Of a stretch of DNA of 64,000 nt, positions 35,205-44,670 are shown piece by piece. A model generated the notes under the pieces. The model did no database searches. It saw only the letters and a program-made list of their open reading frames with translations, and had not been told where the DNA came from. The stretch's first letter is position 1, and every line of letters begins with the position of its first letter. A program made the position numbers and the translations under genes. Source of the stretch: B1 sp034439755 (GTDB lineage: Bacteria; Bacteroidota; Bacteroidia; UKL13-3); assembly GCA_034439755.1 (NCBI GenBank), contig JAWXAZ010000140.1, positions 1 through 64,000 of the forward strand. The letters are read 5' to 3'.

Positions 35205-36275
35205 TTAGCTTTTTCGATTGATGCTTAAACGCAAGCTAATAATGTTGCTCATGCCAATTAATCCTTGGTTAAAGGCATTGCTTAAGGCGTAATCTATGGC
35301 TAAATTTTTCAATTGAATTCCCATACCTAAACTAGGCATTCCATTTAAAGTTTTTTGTCCGTTAAAATCGGTCACGCGTTGCAAGGTGCTATAACCACCC
35401 CTCAAGAAAATAAAATCGTTGTACCCAAATTCTATTCCAACTCTTGGGTCTAAATTGAGGATAGAACTGCTTATTAACACATTTCGTTGTCCGTCTGTTG
35501 TTAAATCTAAATTCACCTCAGGCAAAATGGTAAACTTTGGGTTCTTCAATTCAAATTTTCTGGCCACACCAAAAGTAAATCTAGGCAGGGTAAGCTCTAA
35601 TCCTCCCTCTGGAACAGTATTTCCGGAGGCCACTAATTGCTTCTTATCCTCTTCCGACATTTTATAGGTCCAGGCATTAAATGTAGTAGTTACATCTCTG
35701 GCCATCATTGCATACTTCCAATTGTTGTGCGAATAATTTACCGAAGCATCTAATCCAAAACCCCAAGCTCCACCAAATTCGCCCACAACCCGCCTAATAA
35801 TTTTCACATTACCACCTAACTCTAGCCCCTCAATTTTTGTCTTGGTGGCATACGACCCAACAAAGGCATAATCTACAGCAGAAAAGCTCCTAATGAGAGA
35901 ATAATTTATTTGTCCATCTTGCATGAGGTACAAGGTATTGGGAATTCCATCTACTCCAAATCTAATGAAACTAATAGCCGCAGAAGAATTTTCATTTAGT
36001 TTGAACCCAACACAACCATAATCGTGTTTTGCAATACCTGCAAATTGTTCGTTGTGCATGGCAGCAATTTGCACATTGTCTTTCATGTTTAGCAAGCCAG
36101 TAGGATTCCAATAACTAGCCGTTACATCGTTGGTACTTGCAATTACAGAACCACCCATAGCCATTGCCCTGCCACCAATGCCTATATTTAAAAACTCATT
36201 GCTATATTTTAGCGTTTGAGCCCAAATGGATTGGTTTAGACAGAAACCTAATAACAGAAAAAAATATCTTCTCAT
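35205..36275 (-). CDS. PorV/PorQ family outer-membrane protein
   Basis: A 356-residue outer-membrane protein with a signal peptide (MRRYFFLLLGFCLNQSIWAQ) and the PorV/UPF0164 signature near the N-terminus (GIGGRAMAMGGSVIASTND then SYWNPTGL). PorV-like proteins take part in the type IX secretion system; a protein with a T9SS sorting tail is encoded at 62336. PorV itself and its paralogue PorQ are not distinguished here. The barrel ends in LRLSINRKS. It overlaps the upstream gene by 4 bases. Confidence 0.82.
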   Translation of the reverse strand: MRRYFFLLLGFCLNQSIWAQTLKYSNEFLNIGIGGRAMAMGGSVIASTNDVTASYWNPTGLLNMKDNVQIAAMHNEQFAGIAKHDYGCVGFKLNENSSAAISFIRFGVDGIPNTLYLMQDGQINYSLIRSFSAVDYAFVGSYATKTKIEGLELGGNVKIIRRVVGEFGGAWGFGLDASVNYSHNNWKYAMMARDVTTTFNAWTYKMSEEDKKQLVASGNTVPEGGLELTLPRFTFGVARKFELKNPKFTILPEVNLDLTTDGQRNVLISSSILNLDPRVGIEFGYNDFIFLRGGYSTLQRVTDFNGQKTLNGMPSLGMGIQLKNLAIDYALSNAFNQGLIGMSNIISLRLSINRKS

Positions 36276-36931
36276 TTAAACACTTCTTTTAGTTGGAACA
36301 AAATACTTTGTGCATTTTTAAATGCAGTTGATTCTAGCTCCCATACACACTCCTGAATGACAATTTTGTTGGCCATTGATAATTCTGGTAAACCAGCTTT
36401 TATCATTATTCTAGTTAACGAAAATGCAAAAAGGTTATTATCTGGGTAATTGCGAATATAAGCAGCTTTGCGAAAATGTTCAAAAAATCTCATAAAGCGA
36501 TCCTCTTCTTGGTGGGTATGCAATGAAATAAAGGCACGAATGTCATTGACATGAATCAAATTTAAATCGGCATAAAAATCTAATCCAACTTTGGCTTTAT
36601 GCCGAACCAAGATTCTATCTACCAGCATTTCGAACAACACATGTCCAATAAACCAGCGGCGTTCTACTGTGCCTTGAAATTGCGCTTGTTTCAAAACATC
36701 GGTGCAAATTTCTGTCCCCCATTTAAAAAATTCTGAGGCATGAAACAGCTTATCTGCTTGATAATGTTGCAGACAACCTAGCGCCAAAGGATTTAAATGC
36801 GCGTAAATTTGGGCATCTAATTTTCCTGGCTGTTTCACAAATCCCCTCGACAAATCTGGAAAAACCAAGCCCAAAGTATAAAGCGGATTTTCCCCTTTTT
36901 GGTGAACGTAATAGTGTGATAGGTAATTCAA
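36272..36931 (-). CDS. ACP phosphodiesterase-like protein
   Basis: About 219 residues from the TTG at 36931, which gives MNYLSHYYVH; the frame stays open to 36961, so a longer start is possible. NYLSHYYV and a helical all-alpha body with FPDLSRG and SHxxxD-like histidines resemble AcpH/ACPD-type proteins, which remove the phosphopantetheine arm from acyl carrier protein, but Bacteroidota homologues are uncharacterised. The stop overlaps the PorV-like start by 4 bases, implying coupled translation. Confidence in the enzymatic role is low. Confidence 0.55.
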   Translation of the reverse strand: MNYLSHYYVHQKGENPLYTLGLVFPDLSRGFVKQPGKLDAQIYAHLNPLALGCLQHYQADKLFHASEFFKWGTEICTDVLKQAQFQGTVERRWFIGHVLFEMLVDRILVRHKAKVGLDFYADLNLIHVNDIRAFISLHTHQEEDRFMRFFEHFRKAAYIRNYPDNNLFAFSLTRIMIKAGLPELSMANKIVIQECVWELESTAFKNAQSILFQLKEVFK

Positions 36932-37032
36932 ATTGGACCTAAATAAAAACAAAGAAAACAATAAAGAAGATGCTTTTGTTTATTTTTTCAAAAATCTCTC
37001 ACAGAACCTTTCAAAAAACTTATTTTCGCGGT

Positions 37033-38319
37033 ATGACAAATTTTGTGGAAGAAATGCTATGGCGTGGCATGTTGCACGACATGATGCCTGGAACGGAGGA
37101 GCTTTTATTGAAGGAAATAACTTCTGGATATATTGGGTTTGACCCAACTGCCGATAGTTTACATGTGGGACATTTAACCCAAATTATGACCCTCATTCAT
37201 TTTCAGCGTGCGGGGCATAAACCTTATGTTTTGGTGGGTGGAGCAACGGGCATGGTTGGCGACCCAAGTGGCAAATCGAGTGAACGTAATTTGCTTTCGG
37301 AGGCTATTCTATTTCACAATGTGGCCTGCATAGAGGCGCAACTTTCAAAGTTTTTAAACTTTTCGGAAGGGGCAAATGCGGCGGTAATGGTTAATAATTA
37401 CGACTGGTTTAAGGGATATAGTTTCTTAGAATTTATTAGAGATGTGGGCAAACACATTACGGTAAATTATATGATGGCCAAAGATTCTGTAAAGAAAAGA
37501 TTAGAGGGTGAAACGGGAATGAGCTTTACAGAATTCTCGTATCAATTGGTTCAGGGCTACGATTTTTACTACTTATGGAAGGAACACAATTGCAAGATTC
37601 AAATGGGCGGAAGCGACCAATGGGGCAATATAGTAACTGGAACTGAATTAATTAGGCGCAAATCGCAAGGAGAGGCCTATGCCATTACCACAAATTTGAT
37701 AAAAAAATCGGATGGCACTAAATTTGGGAAAACAGAGAGCGGCGCAATTTGGCTCGACCCAAAAAGGACCTCGTCTTATAAATTTTATCAGTTTTGGCTG
37801 AACGCGAGTGATGAAGATGCGGCCACATGGATTCGCATTTTTACCCTATTGGGCAAAATAGAAATTGAGGCTTTGGAGGCTGAGCATGCTTTGGCGCCAC
37901 ATATCAGAACTTTGCAAAAAGCATTGGCCAAGGAGATAACCATTAAGGTGCACTCCGAAGAAGCTTATAATACGGCCATTGAGGCCAGCAATATTTTGTT
38001 TGGCAATTCAACGGCAGAGGCATTTACATCTTTATCAGAAGAAACTTTTTTAGAGATTTTTGATGGCGTTCCACAATTTCAGTTGTCGAAAAATGAGTTA
38101 GCCAATGGCATAGCGGTACTTGATTTATTGGCAGAAAAAACGCAAGTTTTCCCTAGCAAAAGCGAGGCAAAAAAAATGCTTCAAGGTGGTGGTGTAAGCA
38201 TGAACAAACATAAAATAGCCGACTTAAATTTAACGGTGAATGCTAGCCACTTAATGAATGAGAAATACTTAATGATTCAAAAAGGAAAGAAGAACTATTT
38301 TCTATTAATTTTTGCATAA
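37033..38319 (+). CDS. tyrS: Tyrosyl-tRNA synthetase
   Basis: From ATG 37033 (MTNFVEEMLWRGMLHDMMPG), 428 residues of class I TyrRS, which charges tRNA-Tyr. The frame is open from 36970, but the later ATG matches the family start and has TATTTTCG just upstream. The HIGH motif is HVGH in ADSLHVGHL; the KMSKS motif is KFGKT in DGTKFGKTESG. The C-terminal S4-like RNA-binding domain contains KSEAKKMLQGGGVSMNKHK. The stop overlaps the next ATG (TAATG), so the two genes are coupled. Confidence 0.96.
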   Translation: MTNFVEEMLWRGMLHDMMPGTEELLLKEITSGYIGFDPTADSLHVGHLTQIMTLIHFQRAGHKPYVLVGGATGMVGDPSGKSSERNLLSEAILFHNVACIEAQLSKFLNFSEGANAAVMVNNYDWFKGYSFLEFIRDVGKHITVNYMMAKDSVKKRLEGETGMSFTEFSYQLVQGYDFYYLWKEHNCKIQMGGSDQWGNIVTGTELIRRKSQGEAYAITTNLIKKSDGTKFGKTESGAIWLDPKRTSSYKFYQFWLNASDEDAATWIRIFTLLGKIEIEALEAEHALAPHIRTLQKALAKEITIKVHSEEAYNTAIEASNILFGNSTAEAFTSLSEETFLEIFDGVPQFQLSKNELANGIAVLDLLAEKTQVFPSKSEAKKMLQGGGVSMNKHKIADLNLTVNASHLMNEKYLMIQKGKKNYFLLIFA

Positions 38320-39227
38320 TGGTGATGAAGAAAATGAAAACAATTGGGCCAAAAGACCTTCCTTTGGGCGAGTTTCACAATGCCTTATTAACAGCGGTTG
38401 CGCCTAGGCCAATTTGTTTTGCCAGCACCATAGATAAGGATGGCAATGCGAATTTAAGTCCGTTTAGTTTCTTTAATATTTTTGGTTCAAACCCAACCCG
38501 TTTTATTTTTTCTCCTGCGCGCAGGGTGCGGGATAATACCATAAAACATACGTTGGAAAATGTGATGGCCCACAAAGAGGTTGTAATAAACATGGTTAAT
38601 TATGCCATGGTGCAACAAATGAGTTTGGCCAGTTGTGAGTACCCAAGAAATGTAAGTGAATTTGAAAAGGCAGGCCTCACGCCCATTGCTTCGCAAATGG
38701 TAAAACCGTATAGGGTTATGGAAAGTCCGGTTCAATTTGAGTGCAAGGTAGTCGATATCATTGAAACTGGAAAAGAAGGTGGTGCAGGAAATTTAATTAT
38801 AGCAGAGATGTTGCTCATGCATATTTCGCCTGATGTGTTGATGGCCGATGGAAAAATTGACCAGCATAAAATGGATTTAGTGGGCAGATTGGGTAGCGAT
38901 TGGTATGTAAGGGCTAGTGGAAATGCGTTGTTTGAGGTGGCAAAGCCAGCTAAGAATTTGGGCATTGGCTTTGACCAACTGCCAGAACCAATAAGGAATA
39001 GTAAAATATTAACAGGCAATAATTTGGGTATGCTGGCCAATGTGGAGCAATTGCCAGATGGGGATAGTGTGGCCATTTATCAAAGGATGAACAAGGAATT
39101 GCAAGCTATTTTGAGTTTGGATATTGACAAAGAAACTAAGAATGCAAACATTCAAAAATTGGCTCAACACCTGTTAAATGAGGGTAAAGTGGTAGATGCT
39201 TGGAAGGCGTTGCTGAGCAGTGTCTAA
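38319..39227 (+). CDS. Flavin reductase-like FMN-binding protein
   Basis: A 302-residue protein of the flavin reductase/flavoredoxin family. The first about 190 residues hold the FMN-binding split barrel (TAVAPRPICFAST, NLSPFSFFNIF, KEVVINMV); an extra C-terminal part of about 100 residues is a feature of one subgroup. It probably binds FMN and reduces flavin or transfers electrons; the partner is not known. ATG 38319 overlaps the tyrS stop. Confidence 0.8.
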   Translation: MVMKKMKTIGPKDLPLGEFHNALLTAVAPRPICFASTIDKDGNANLSPFSFFNIFGSNPTRFIFSPARRVRDNTIKHTLENVMAHKEVVINMVNYAMVQQMSLASCEYPRNVSEFEKAGLTPIASQMVKPYRVMESPVQFECKVVDIIETGKEGGAGNLIIAEMLLMHISPDVLMADGKIDQHKMDLVGRLGSDWYVRASGNALFEVAKPAKNLGIGFDQLPEPIRNSKILTGNNLGMLANVEQLPDGDSVAIYQRMNKELQAILSLDIDKETKNANIQKLAQHLLNEGKVVDAWKALLSSV

Positions 39228-39417
39228 AAATGCTGTCTATTTTTGGAGAATGGATTCCACTTTTTAGAACACTATTCACTAAGCACAATGAGGTTAAAAC
39301 AGGCTAAAAGTTTTTACTAACTATAAATCAGACTTTTATAAAAATTAAAAATCAATTAAACGATTTTGGCAAAGTATTGGTAATAGGAGTATTATCTAAA
39401 ATCATTTTACTTGATAT

Positions 39418-39455
39418 AAAAAAACCAATCTACTTGCCATAGATTGGTTTTTTTA
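39418..39455. terminator. Bidirectional rho-independent terminator
   Basis: AACCAATCTA (39423-39432), loop CTTGCCA, TAGATTGGTT (39440-39449), flanked by an A-run and a T-run. It separates the plus-strand flavin reductase and minus-strand yidC genes. Confidence 0.9.
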
Positions 39456-39475
39456 CTTTATACCGTTTTGAAGTT

Positions 39476-41299
39476 TTACTTCTTACCCATTTTATCGGTA
39501 TCAAAACCACGCTTCTTAGCCATATCTTCTAGCTTTTGCTGGAACTTAGATTTTGTAATAGGCTTTTTCTTGTTCTCTTGAATTTGGGCATGCAAGGCTT
39601 TATCATCTACAAATTGGCGAATAAGCAATTGCTGACCAATGGTAAATAGGTTCGACAAGAAATAATAATAGGTTAAACCGCTGGCGTAGTTATTAAAGAA
39701 ACCAAGGAACATGAGTGGCATTAGATAAGAAATGGTTTTCATTTGTCCGGTTACGCCTGTCATTTGGTTGTTATACATGGTATAAACCAAAGTAGAAACT
39801 GTCATTAACAAGGTAAACAAACTCACGTGATCGCCATAAAAAGGAATGCTGAATCCGAGGTTAAAAATACTATCGTAACTAGAAAGGTCATCGCTCCACA
39901 AGAAAGCTTTCTGACGTAATTCAAATGCACTTGGAAAGAATTGGAACATGGCAATAAGGATTGGCATTTGAAGAACTACAGGAAGGCAACCACCCATTGG
40001 GTTAACACCTGCCTTGCGATAAAGCTTCATATTTTCTTGTTGCATTTTGGCCATATCATCGCCATATTTTACTTTTATCTCATCAATTTCGGGCTTCAAC
40101 ACACGCATTTTTGCAGAAGATTGGTAAGATTTATAAACCAAAGGGAATAGGATGGTCTTAACAATGAGGGTTAATAAAAGAATGATGATACCAAAATTAG
40201 AAAGGTATTGACCTAAGAAATAGAATACATTTACGGTCAGTAATTTATTTACCCAGCCAAAAATACCCCAACCCATTGGCACAACCTTTTCTAGGTTAAT
40301 GTTAAGGGCTTTTAAAGTTTTATAATGGTTTGGTCCAAAATAAAACTGCATGGCATAAGATTCTTTTTCATTGTGGGTGTAGGTTAAGCCAATATTTGAG
40401 CTTAAGATTTTTACATATTTCTTAGATTCATCAAGCTTAGCTTCAAGGCCTGCATTATCAAAGTTTTGCATTCCAATTAAGGAAATATTAAAGTATTGCT
40501 GTTTATAGGAAATCCACTGAATTGGTGTTTTAACATCTTCTTTGTCGCCTTCGGTTTCGCTTAAGAACTCAGGATCTTCATTGGGGTATCTGTAATAAAT
40601 AGTCGAAGTTTTCTCCTCTGCCTCATGCGTCTTTTCTTGTTGCAATAAATTTTGTTTCCAGGTTAAGTCTAAGAAATTATTGTTATTGGCAATTACATTA
40701 TTCATACCAACCAAGTTGATTTTAAAATCAACCAAATTATTATTTTCGTTTAAGCCAATAAAGTGCTCAATATATTGTCCATCGGCCAGGTTCACACTCA
40801 TGGTAACACTCTTGCCATCTTCGGCCAATTTTGGCGTAAAATATAAATCCTTGGTAGAAATTGCCTTGGCATCTTTTGTTGCAAAGCCATAAGAGAAATC
40901 GTTGCCCTTACCATCTACCAATAACAAAGGAGAGCCATCTGCACGGAGGTATTTTTTTAGCTCAACTTGAAAGATTCTTCCCCCTTTATTAACTACCTTA
41001 ACTTTAATTTCTTCGTTTTCGAGGGTGGTATAAGCCTCATTTCCTTCAGAGAAATTGGCAAATGTGCCATAAGCATTTTGCTTGGCGTTGCTATCCACTT
41101 TTATTTCCTTGGCGGCAGCAATTTCTTCGGTCTGAACCAAAGTTGCGGCGATGCTATCGTTTTGAAGGCGAACCAGTGCCAATGAATCTTGTCTAAATTT
41201 ACTGGCGTCTATCTCTACTTGAGAAGGTTGATTGATGTATGCAAAAGTGATTAGGATCAAAAAAATAAGTCCTAATCCGATGATCGAATTTCTATCCAT
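39476..41299 (-). CDS. yidC: Membrane protein insertase YidC
   Basis: A full-length 607-residue YidC that inserts and folds inner-membrane proteins with or without SecYEG. It has an N-terminal membrane segment (GLGLIFLILITFAYI), a large periplasmic beta-sandwich domain (about 70-340), and five C-terminal membrane segments (about 350-560) with NPMGGCLPVVLQMPIL, then a basic tail. An LVQTEE in the linker carries the TTGGTTCAGACCGAA word. It lies downstream of pyrG in the same orientation. Confidence 0.97.
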   Translation of the reverse strand: MDRNSIIGLGLIFLILITFAYINQPSQVEIDASKFRQDSLALVRLQNDSIAATLVQTEEIAAAKEIKVDSNAKQNAYGTFANFSEGNEAYTTLENEEIKVKVVNKGGRIFQVELKKYLRADGSPLLLVDGKGNDFSYGFATKDAKAISTKDLYFTPKLAEDGKSVTMSVNLADGQYIEHFIGLNENNNLVDFKINLVGMNNVIANNNNFLDLTWKQNLLQQEKTHEAEEKTSTIYYRYPNEDPEFLSETEGDKEDVKTPIQWISYKQQYFNISLIGMQNFDNAGLEAKLDESKKYVKILSSNIGLTYTHNEKESYAMQFYFGPNHYKTLKALNINLEKVVPMGWGIFGWVNKLLTVNVFYFLGQYLSNFGIIILLLTLIVKTILFPLVYKSYQSSAKMRVLKPEIDEIKVKYGDDMAKMQQENMKLYRKAGVNPMGGCLPVVLQMPILIAMFQFFPSAFELRQKAFLWSDDLSSYDSIFNLGFSIPFYGDHVSLFTLLMTVSTLVYTMYNNQMTGVTGQMKTISYLMPLMFLGFFNNYASGLTYYYFLSNLFTIGQQLLIRQFVDDKALHAQIQENKKKPITKSKFQQKLEDMAKKRGFDTDKMGKK

Positions 41300-41383
41300 T
41301 TTGTTAATTAAAGCGGGGCGAAAATAGGTAAATACCTGAAATTATTCACAGAAGATTGCTTAGGAATTTTGCTTTAGGGTTTA

Positions 41384-42994
41384 TTATCGTTGACTGTAGG
41401 TAACTGCAGCTTTTACAAATTTCACAAATAAAGGGTGTGGGTTCAGAACGGTACTTTTATATTCTGGATGAAATTGCACCCCAATAAAATAAGGATGACT
41501 CTTAATTTCAACTATTTCTGCCAATTTTGTATCTGGGTTGATGCCTGTAATTTGCATGCCGTTTACCTCAAAATCTTTTATATAATCGTTGTTAAATTCG
41601 TAACGATGGCGGTGGCGTTCATTCACTTTAGATTTTTCGTAAGCACTATAGGCTTTAGAACCTTTGGTTAATTCACACACGTAGGACCCCAAACGCATGG
41701 TTCCTCCCTTTTTGGTAATTTTCTTTTGATCAGACATCATGTCTATTACGGCATGTTTGGTTTTGGGATTCATTTCGGTGCTGTGGGCATCTTTCCAACC
41801 AATAACATTACGGGCAAATTCGATTACGGCCATTTGCATTCCTAGGCATATTCCAAAGAAAGGAATATTGTTTTCACGGGCATATTTAATGGCCAATATT
41901 TTACCTTCAATTCCCCTATCCCCAAATCCTGGAGCAACTAAAATTCCATCTAATTCACCTAGTTTTTGGCCTAAATTATCGTCGGCTAAAAGTTCGCTGT
42001 GAATATATTGCACGCGCACCCTAGCTTCATTGGTAGCACCCGCATGAATAAACCCTTCGATAATCGATTTATAAGCATCTGGTAGTTCAATATACTTTCC
42101 AATTAAACCTATCCTAACCTCATGTTTGGGATTTTTATGTCGGGTTAAAAACGTCTTCCAGCTTTCTAAATCGGGTTCATTCTTGGCACTTAATTTCAAT
42201 TTAGATAGTACGGTTTTATCTAACTTTTCCTTTAACATCATTAAAGGAACATCATAAATAGTGGGAACATCCAAAGCCTCAATTACCGAGTTTGAATCTA
42301 CGTTACAGAACAGGGCAATTTTCTTACGCATTTCTTTGGTAATGGCATGTTCTGTTCTACATACTAAAATATCTGGCTGCACGCCACTCTCTAGCAACAA
42401 TTTTACACTGTGCTGGGTAGGTTTTGTTTTTAACTCTTTGGTTGAACTTAAGTAAGGCAATAGGGTTAAATGAATGACCAATGCATCCTCTTCTTTTTGC
42501 TCCCATAATAACTGTCGAACCGATTCGATATAAGGAAGTGACTCTATATCGCCAACGGTACCGCCAATTTCGGTGATGATGATTTCATATTCGCCCGTTT
42601 CTCCAAGCAATTTAATGCGGCGTTTTATTTCATCGGTAATATGCGGAATAACTTGAACCGTTTTGCCAAGGTATGCACCCTCTCTTTCTTGGTTAATAAC
42701 GTGCTGGTAAATTCTACCGGTGGTAACATTATTGGCTTGTGAAGTAGGGTTGTTTAAAAATCTTTCGTAATGACCCAAATCTAAATCGGTTTCGGCACCA
42801 TCTTCTGTTACAAAACACTCTCCATGTTCGTAAGGATTCAGTGTTCCAGGATCAACATTGATATAAGGATCTAGTTTCTGAATGGTTACGGTATACCCTC
42901 TTGCTTGCAATAACTTAGCTAAAGAAGCAGCGATAATTCCTTTGCCTAAAGACGATGTAACTCCGCCTGTAACGAAAATATATTTTGGTGTCAT
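41384..42994 (-). CDS. pyrG: CTP synthase
   Basis: A 536-residue CTP synthase that converts UTP and glutamine to CTP. The N-terminal synthetase domain has FVTGGVTSSLGKGI and DPYINVDPGTLNPYEHGE; the C-terminal class I glutaminase domain has FGICLGMQ with the nucleophile cysteine and a HPEYKS histidine. The product is needed for nucleic acids and phospholipids. The ATG at 42994 matches the family start. Confidence 0.97.
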   Translation of the reverse strand: MTPKYIFVTGGVTSSLGKGIIAASLAKLLQARGYTVTIQKLDPYINVDPGTLNPYEHGECFVTEDGAETDLDLGHYERFLNNPTSQANNVTTGRIYQHVINQEREGAYLGKTVQVIPHITDEIKRRIKLLGETGEYEIIITEIGGTVGDIESLPYIESVRQLLWEQKEEDALVIHLTLLPYLSSTKELKTKPTQHSVKLLLESGVQPDILVCRTEHAITKEMRKKIALFCNVDSNSVIEALDVPTIYDVPLMMLKEKLDKTVLSKLKLSAKNEPDLESWKTFLTRHKNPKHEVRIGLIGKYIELPDAYKSIIEGFIHAGATNEARVRVQYIHSELLADDNLGQKLGELDGILVAPGFGDRGIEGKILAIKYARENNIPFFGICLGMQMAVIEFARNVIGWKDAHSTEMNPKTKHAVIDMMSDQKKITKKGGTMRLGSYVCELTKGSKAYSAYEKSKVNERHRHRYEFNNDYIKDFEVNGMQITGINPDTKLAEIVEIKSHPYFIGVQFHPEYKSTVLNPHPLFVKFVKAAVTYSQR

Positions 42995-43200
42995 AATGTT
43001 TTTAAAATGTAGTCACCAAAAACGGATATAAACTAATGGAAATCATTGATCTAAAGAGATTTAGAGCAAATTTTCAATGAAGAAAAGTTCAACCGTAATT
43101 GAGTTCTTACGGGGCACAAAAATAGGTTACAAAGGCTCATGAACAAAGGTTAAAGGCCGATTGTTTTCAAAAAGTTGTTCACAAAAGGTGCAATCGCAAC

Positions 43201-44580
43201 TTATATCTCGCGATTTACATCCCACTGCTCCATATAATCGGAAACTCGTTTTAAGAAGCTACCACCCAAAGAGCCATCCACCACCCTATGGTCGTAGCTT
43301 AAGCTTAAGAACATCATGTGCCTAATGGCAATCACATCGCCCATTGAGGTTTCTAAAACGGCTGGCTTTTTCTTGATACTGCCTGTTGCCATAATGGCCA
43401 CTTGAGGCTGATTAATAATGGGTGTTCCCATTAAATTTCCAAATCCGCCTACATTGGTTAGGGTAAAAGTACCCCCTTGAATATCGTCTGGAACTAATTT
43501 ATTGTTACGCGCTCTATTGGCAAGGTCGTTAACCGATTTTGTTAACCCAATTAGGTTCATCATATCTGCACCCTTTATTACAGGAACAATTAAGTTTCCG
43601 CTAGGCAAGGCAGCGGCCATTCCAATATTGATTGCTTTTTTCTTAATAATATTGGTTCCATCTATAGAAACGTTTATCATCGGAAAATCTTTGATTGCCC
43701 TTGCCACACATTCAATAAACATTGGTGTGAAGGTGATTTTTTCGCCTTCTCTTTTTTCGTATACTTTCTTGGCTTTTTCTCTCCAAACCACCATATTGGT
43801 TACATCTGCTTCCACAAAAGAAGTAACATGCGGACTGGTATGCTTGCTCATAACCATGTGGTCGGCAATTAGCTTGCGCATGCGATCCATTTCAATAATT
43901 TCATCGCCGCCAGAAAGGCTAACAGGAGGTTTTGGTGCAGGAGAGGTTCCAGTGCTTGGCTTGGCTGCTGGTGTTGTTGAAACTACTGATGCAACAGGTT
44001 CAGTTGGAGCAACAGGCGCAGAAACAGGCGCAGAAGCCGTTACAGCTGGTGCTACAGAAACATTGCCTCTATTTTGAACAAGAGATAATACATCTCTTTT
44101 CGTTACCCTACCTTCGGCACCAGTACCTTGGATAGATTCCAACTCGGCCATGCTGATATTTTCTGTGCGGGCAATATTAAGAACTAAAGGAGAATAAAAT
44201 CTATTTCCGCCAGCATTGCTCACGGTTTGTTGCGCAGCTGAAATGCTTTGTTCTACTTGCTCAACAACTTGTTTAACCTCTACAGCTGCTTCAATCTTTG
44301 GTGCGGCAGCCATCACTGGCGCAGAGACCGCTGCCGAACCCTCAAGTTCAATAATTGCAATTGGCGCATTAACTGGCACCACATCACCCTCATTAAATAA
44401 ACGCTTAATCAATTTTCCGGCCTTTGGAGAAGGAACCTCCGAATCAACTTTATCGGTAGCAATTTCAAGGACAGTTTCATCCACCGCAATGGAATCACCC
44501 TCGTTTTTTGTCCAACGAATAATGGTTGCTTCTGCAATACTTTCGCCCATTTTGGGCATCACCAATTGAAATTCAGACAT
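43201..44580 (-). CDS. Dihydrolipoamide acyltransferase (E2) of a 2-oxoacid dehydrogenase
   Basis: A 459-residue E2 subunit. One N-terminal lipoyl domain carries the lipoyl lysine in ATDKVDS (K44); an Ala/Pro/Val-rich linker leads to an E1/E3-binding domain (FYSPLVLNIARTENISMAEL then GRVTKRDVL, about 130-175); another linker (about 175-225) precedes the catalytic domain with SYDHRVVDGSLGG (H431, D435). It transfers acyl groups to CoA. Branched-chain or 2-oxoglutarate substrate is not clear from sequence. LipA, encoded at 15851, would make its lipoyl group. Confidence 0.92.
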   Translation of the reverse strand: MSEFQLVMPKMGESIAEATIIRWTKNEGDSIAVDETVLEIATDKVDSEVPSPKAGKLIKRLFNEGDVVPVNAPIAIIELEGSAAVSAPVMAAAPKIEAAVEVKQVVEQVEQSISAAQQTVSNAGGNRFYSPLVLNIARTENISMAELESIQGTGAEGRVTKRDVLSLVQNRGNVSVAPAVTASAPVSAPVAPTEPVASVVSTTPAAKPSTGTSPAPKPPVSLSGGDEIIEMDRMRKLIADHMVMSKHTSPHVTSFVEADVTNMVVWREKAKKVYEKREGEKITFTPMFIECVARAIKDFPMINVSIDGTNIIKKKAINIGMAAALPSGNLIVPVIKGADMMNLIGLTKSVNDLANRARNNKLVPDDIQGGTFTLTNVGGFGNLMGTPIINQPQVAIMATGSIKKKPAVLETSMGDVIAIRHMMFLSLSYDHRVVDGSLGGSFLKRVSDYMEQWDVNREI

Positions 44581-44670
44581 AGCGTTTATTTTGGGTAAAT
44601 TTTCCGACGGGCAAATTTACCCTAAAATCCCAATTGACAAAACTTTTCTGGCACCCATTCACGCAAAGTC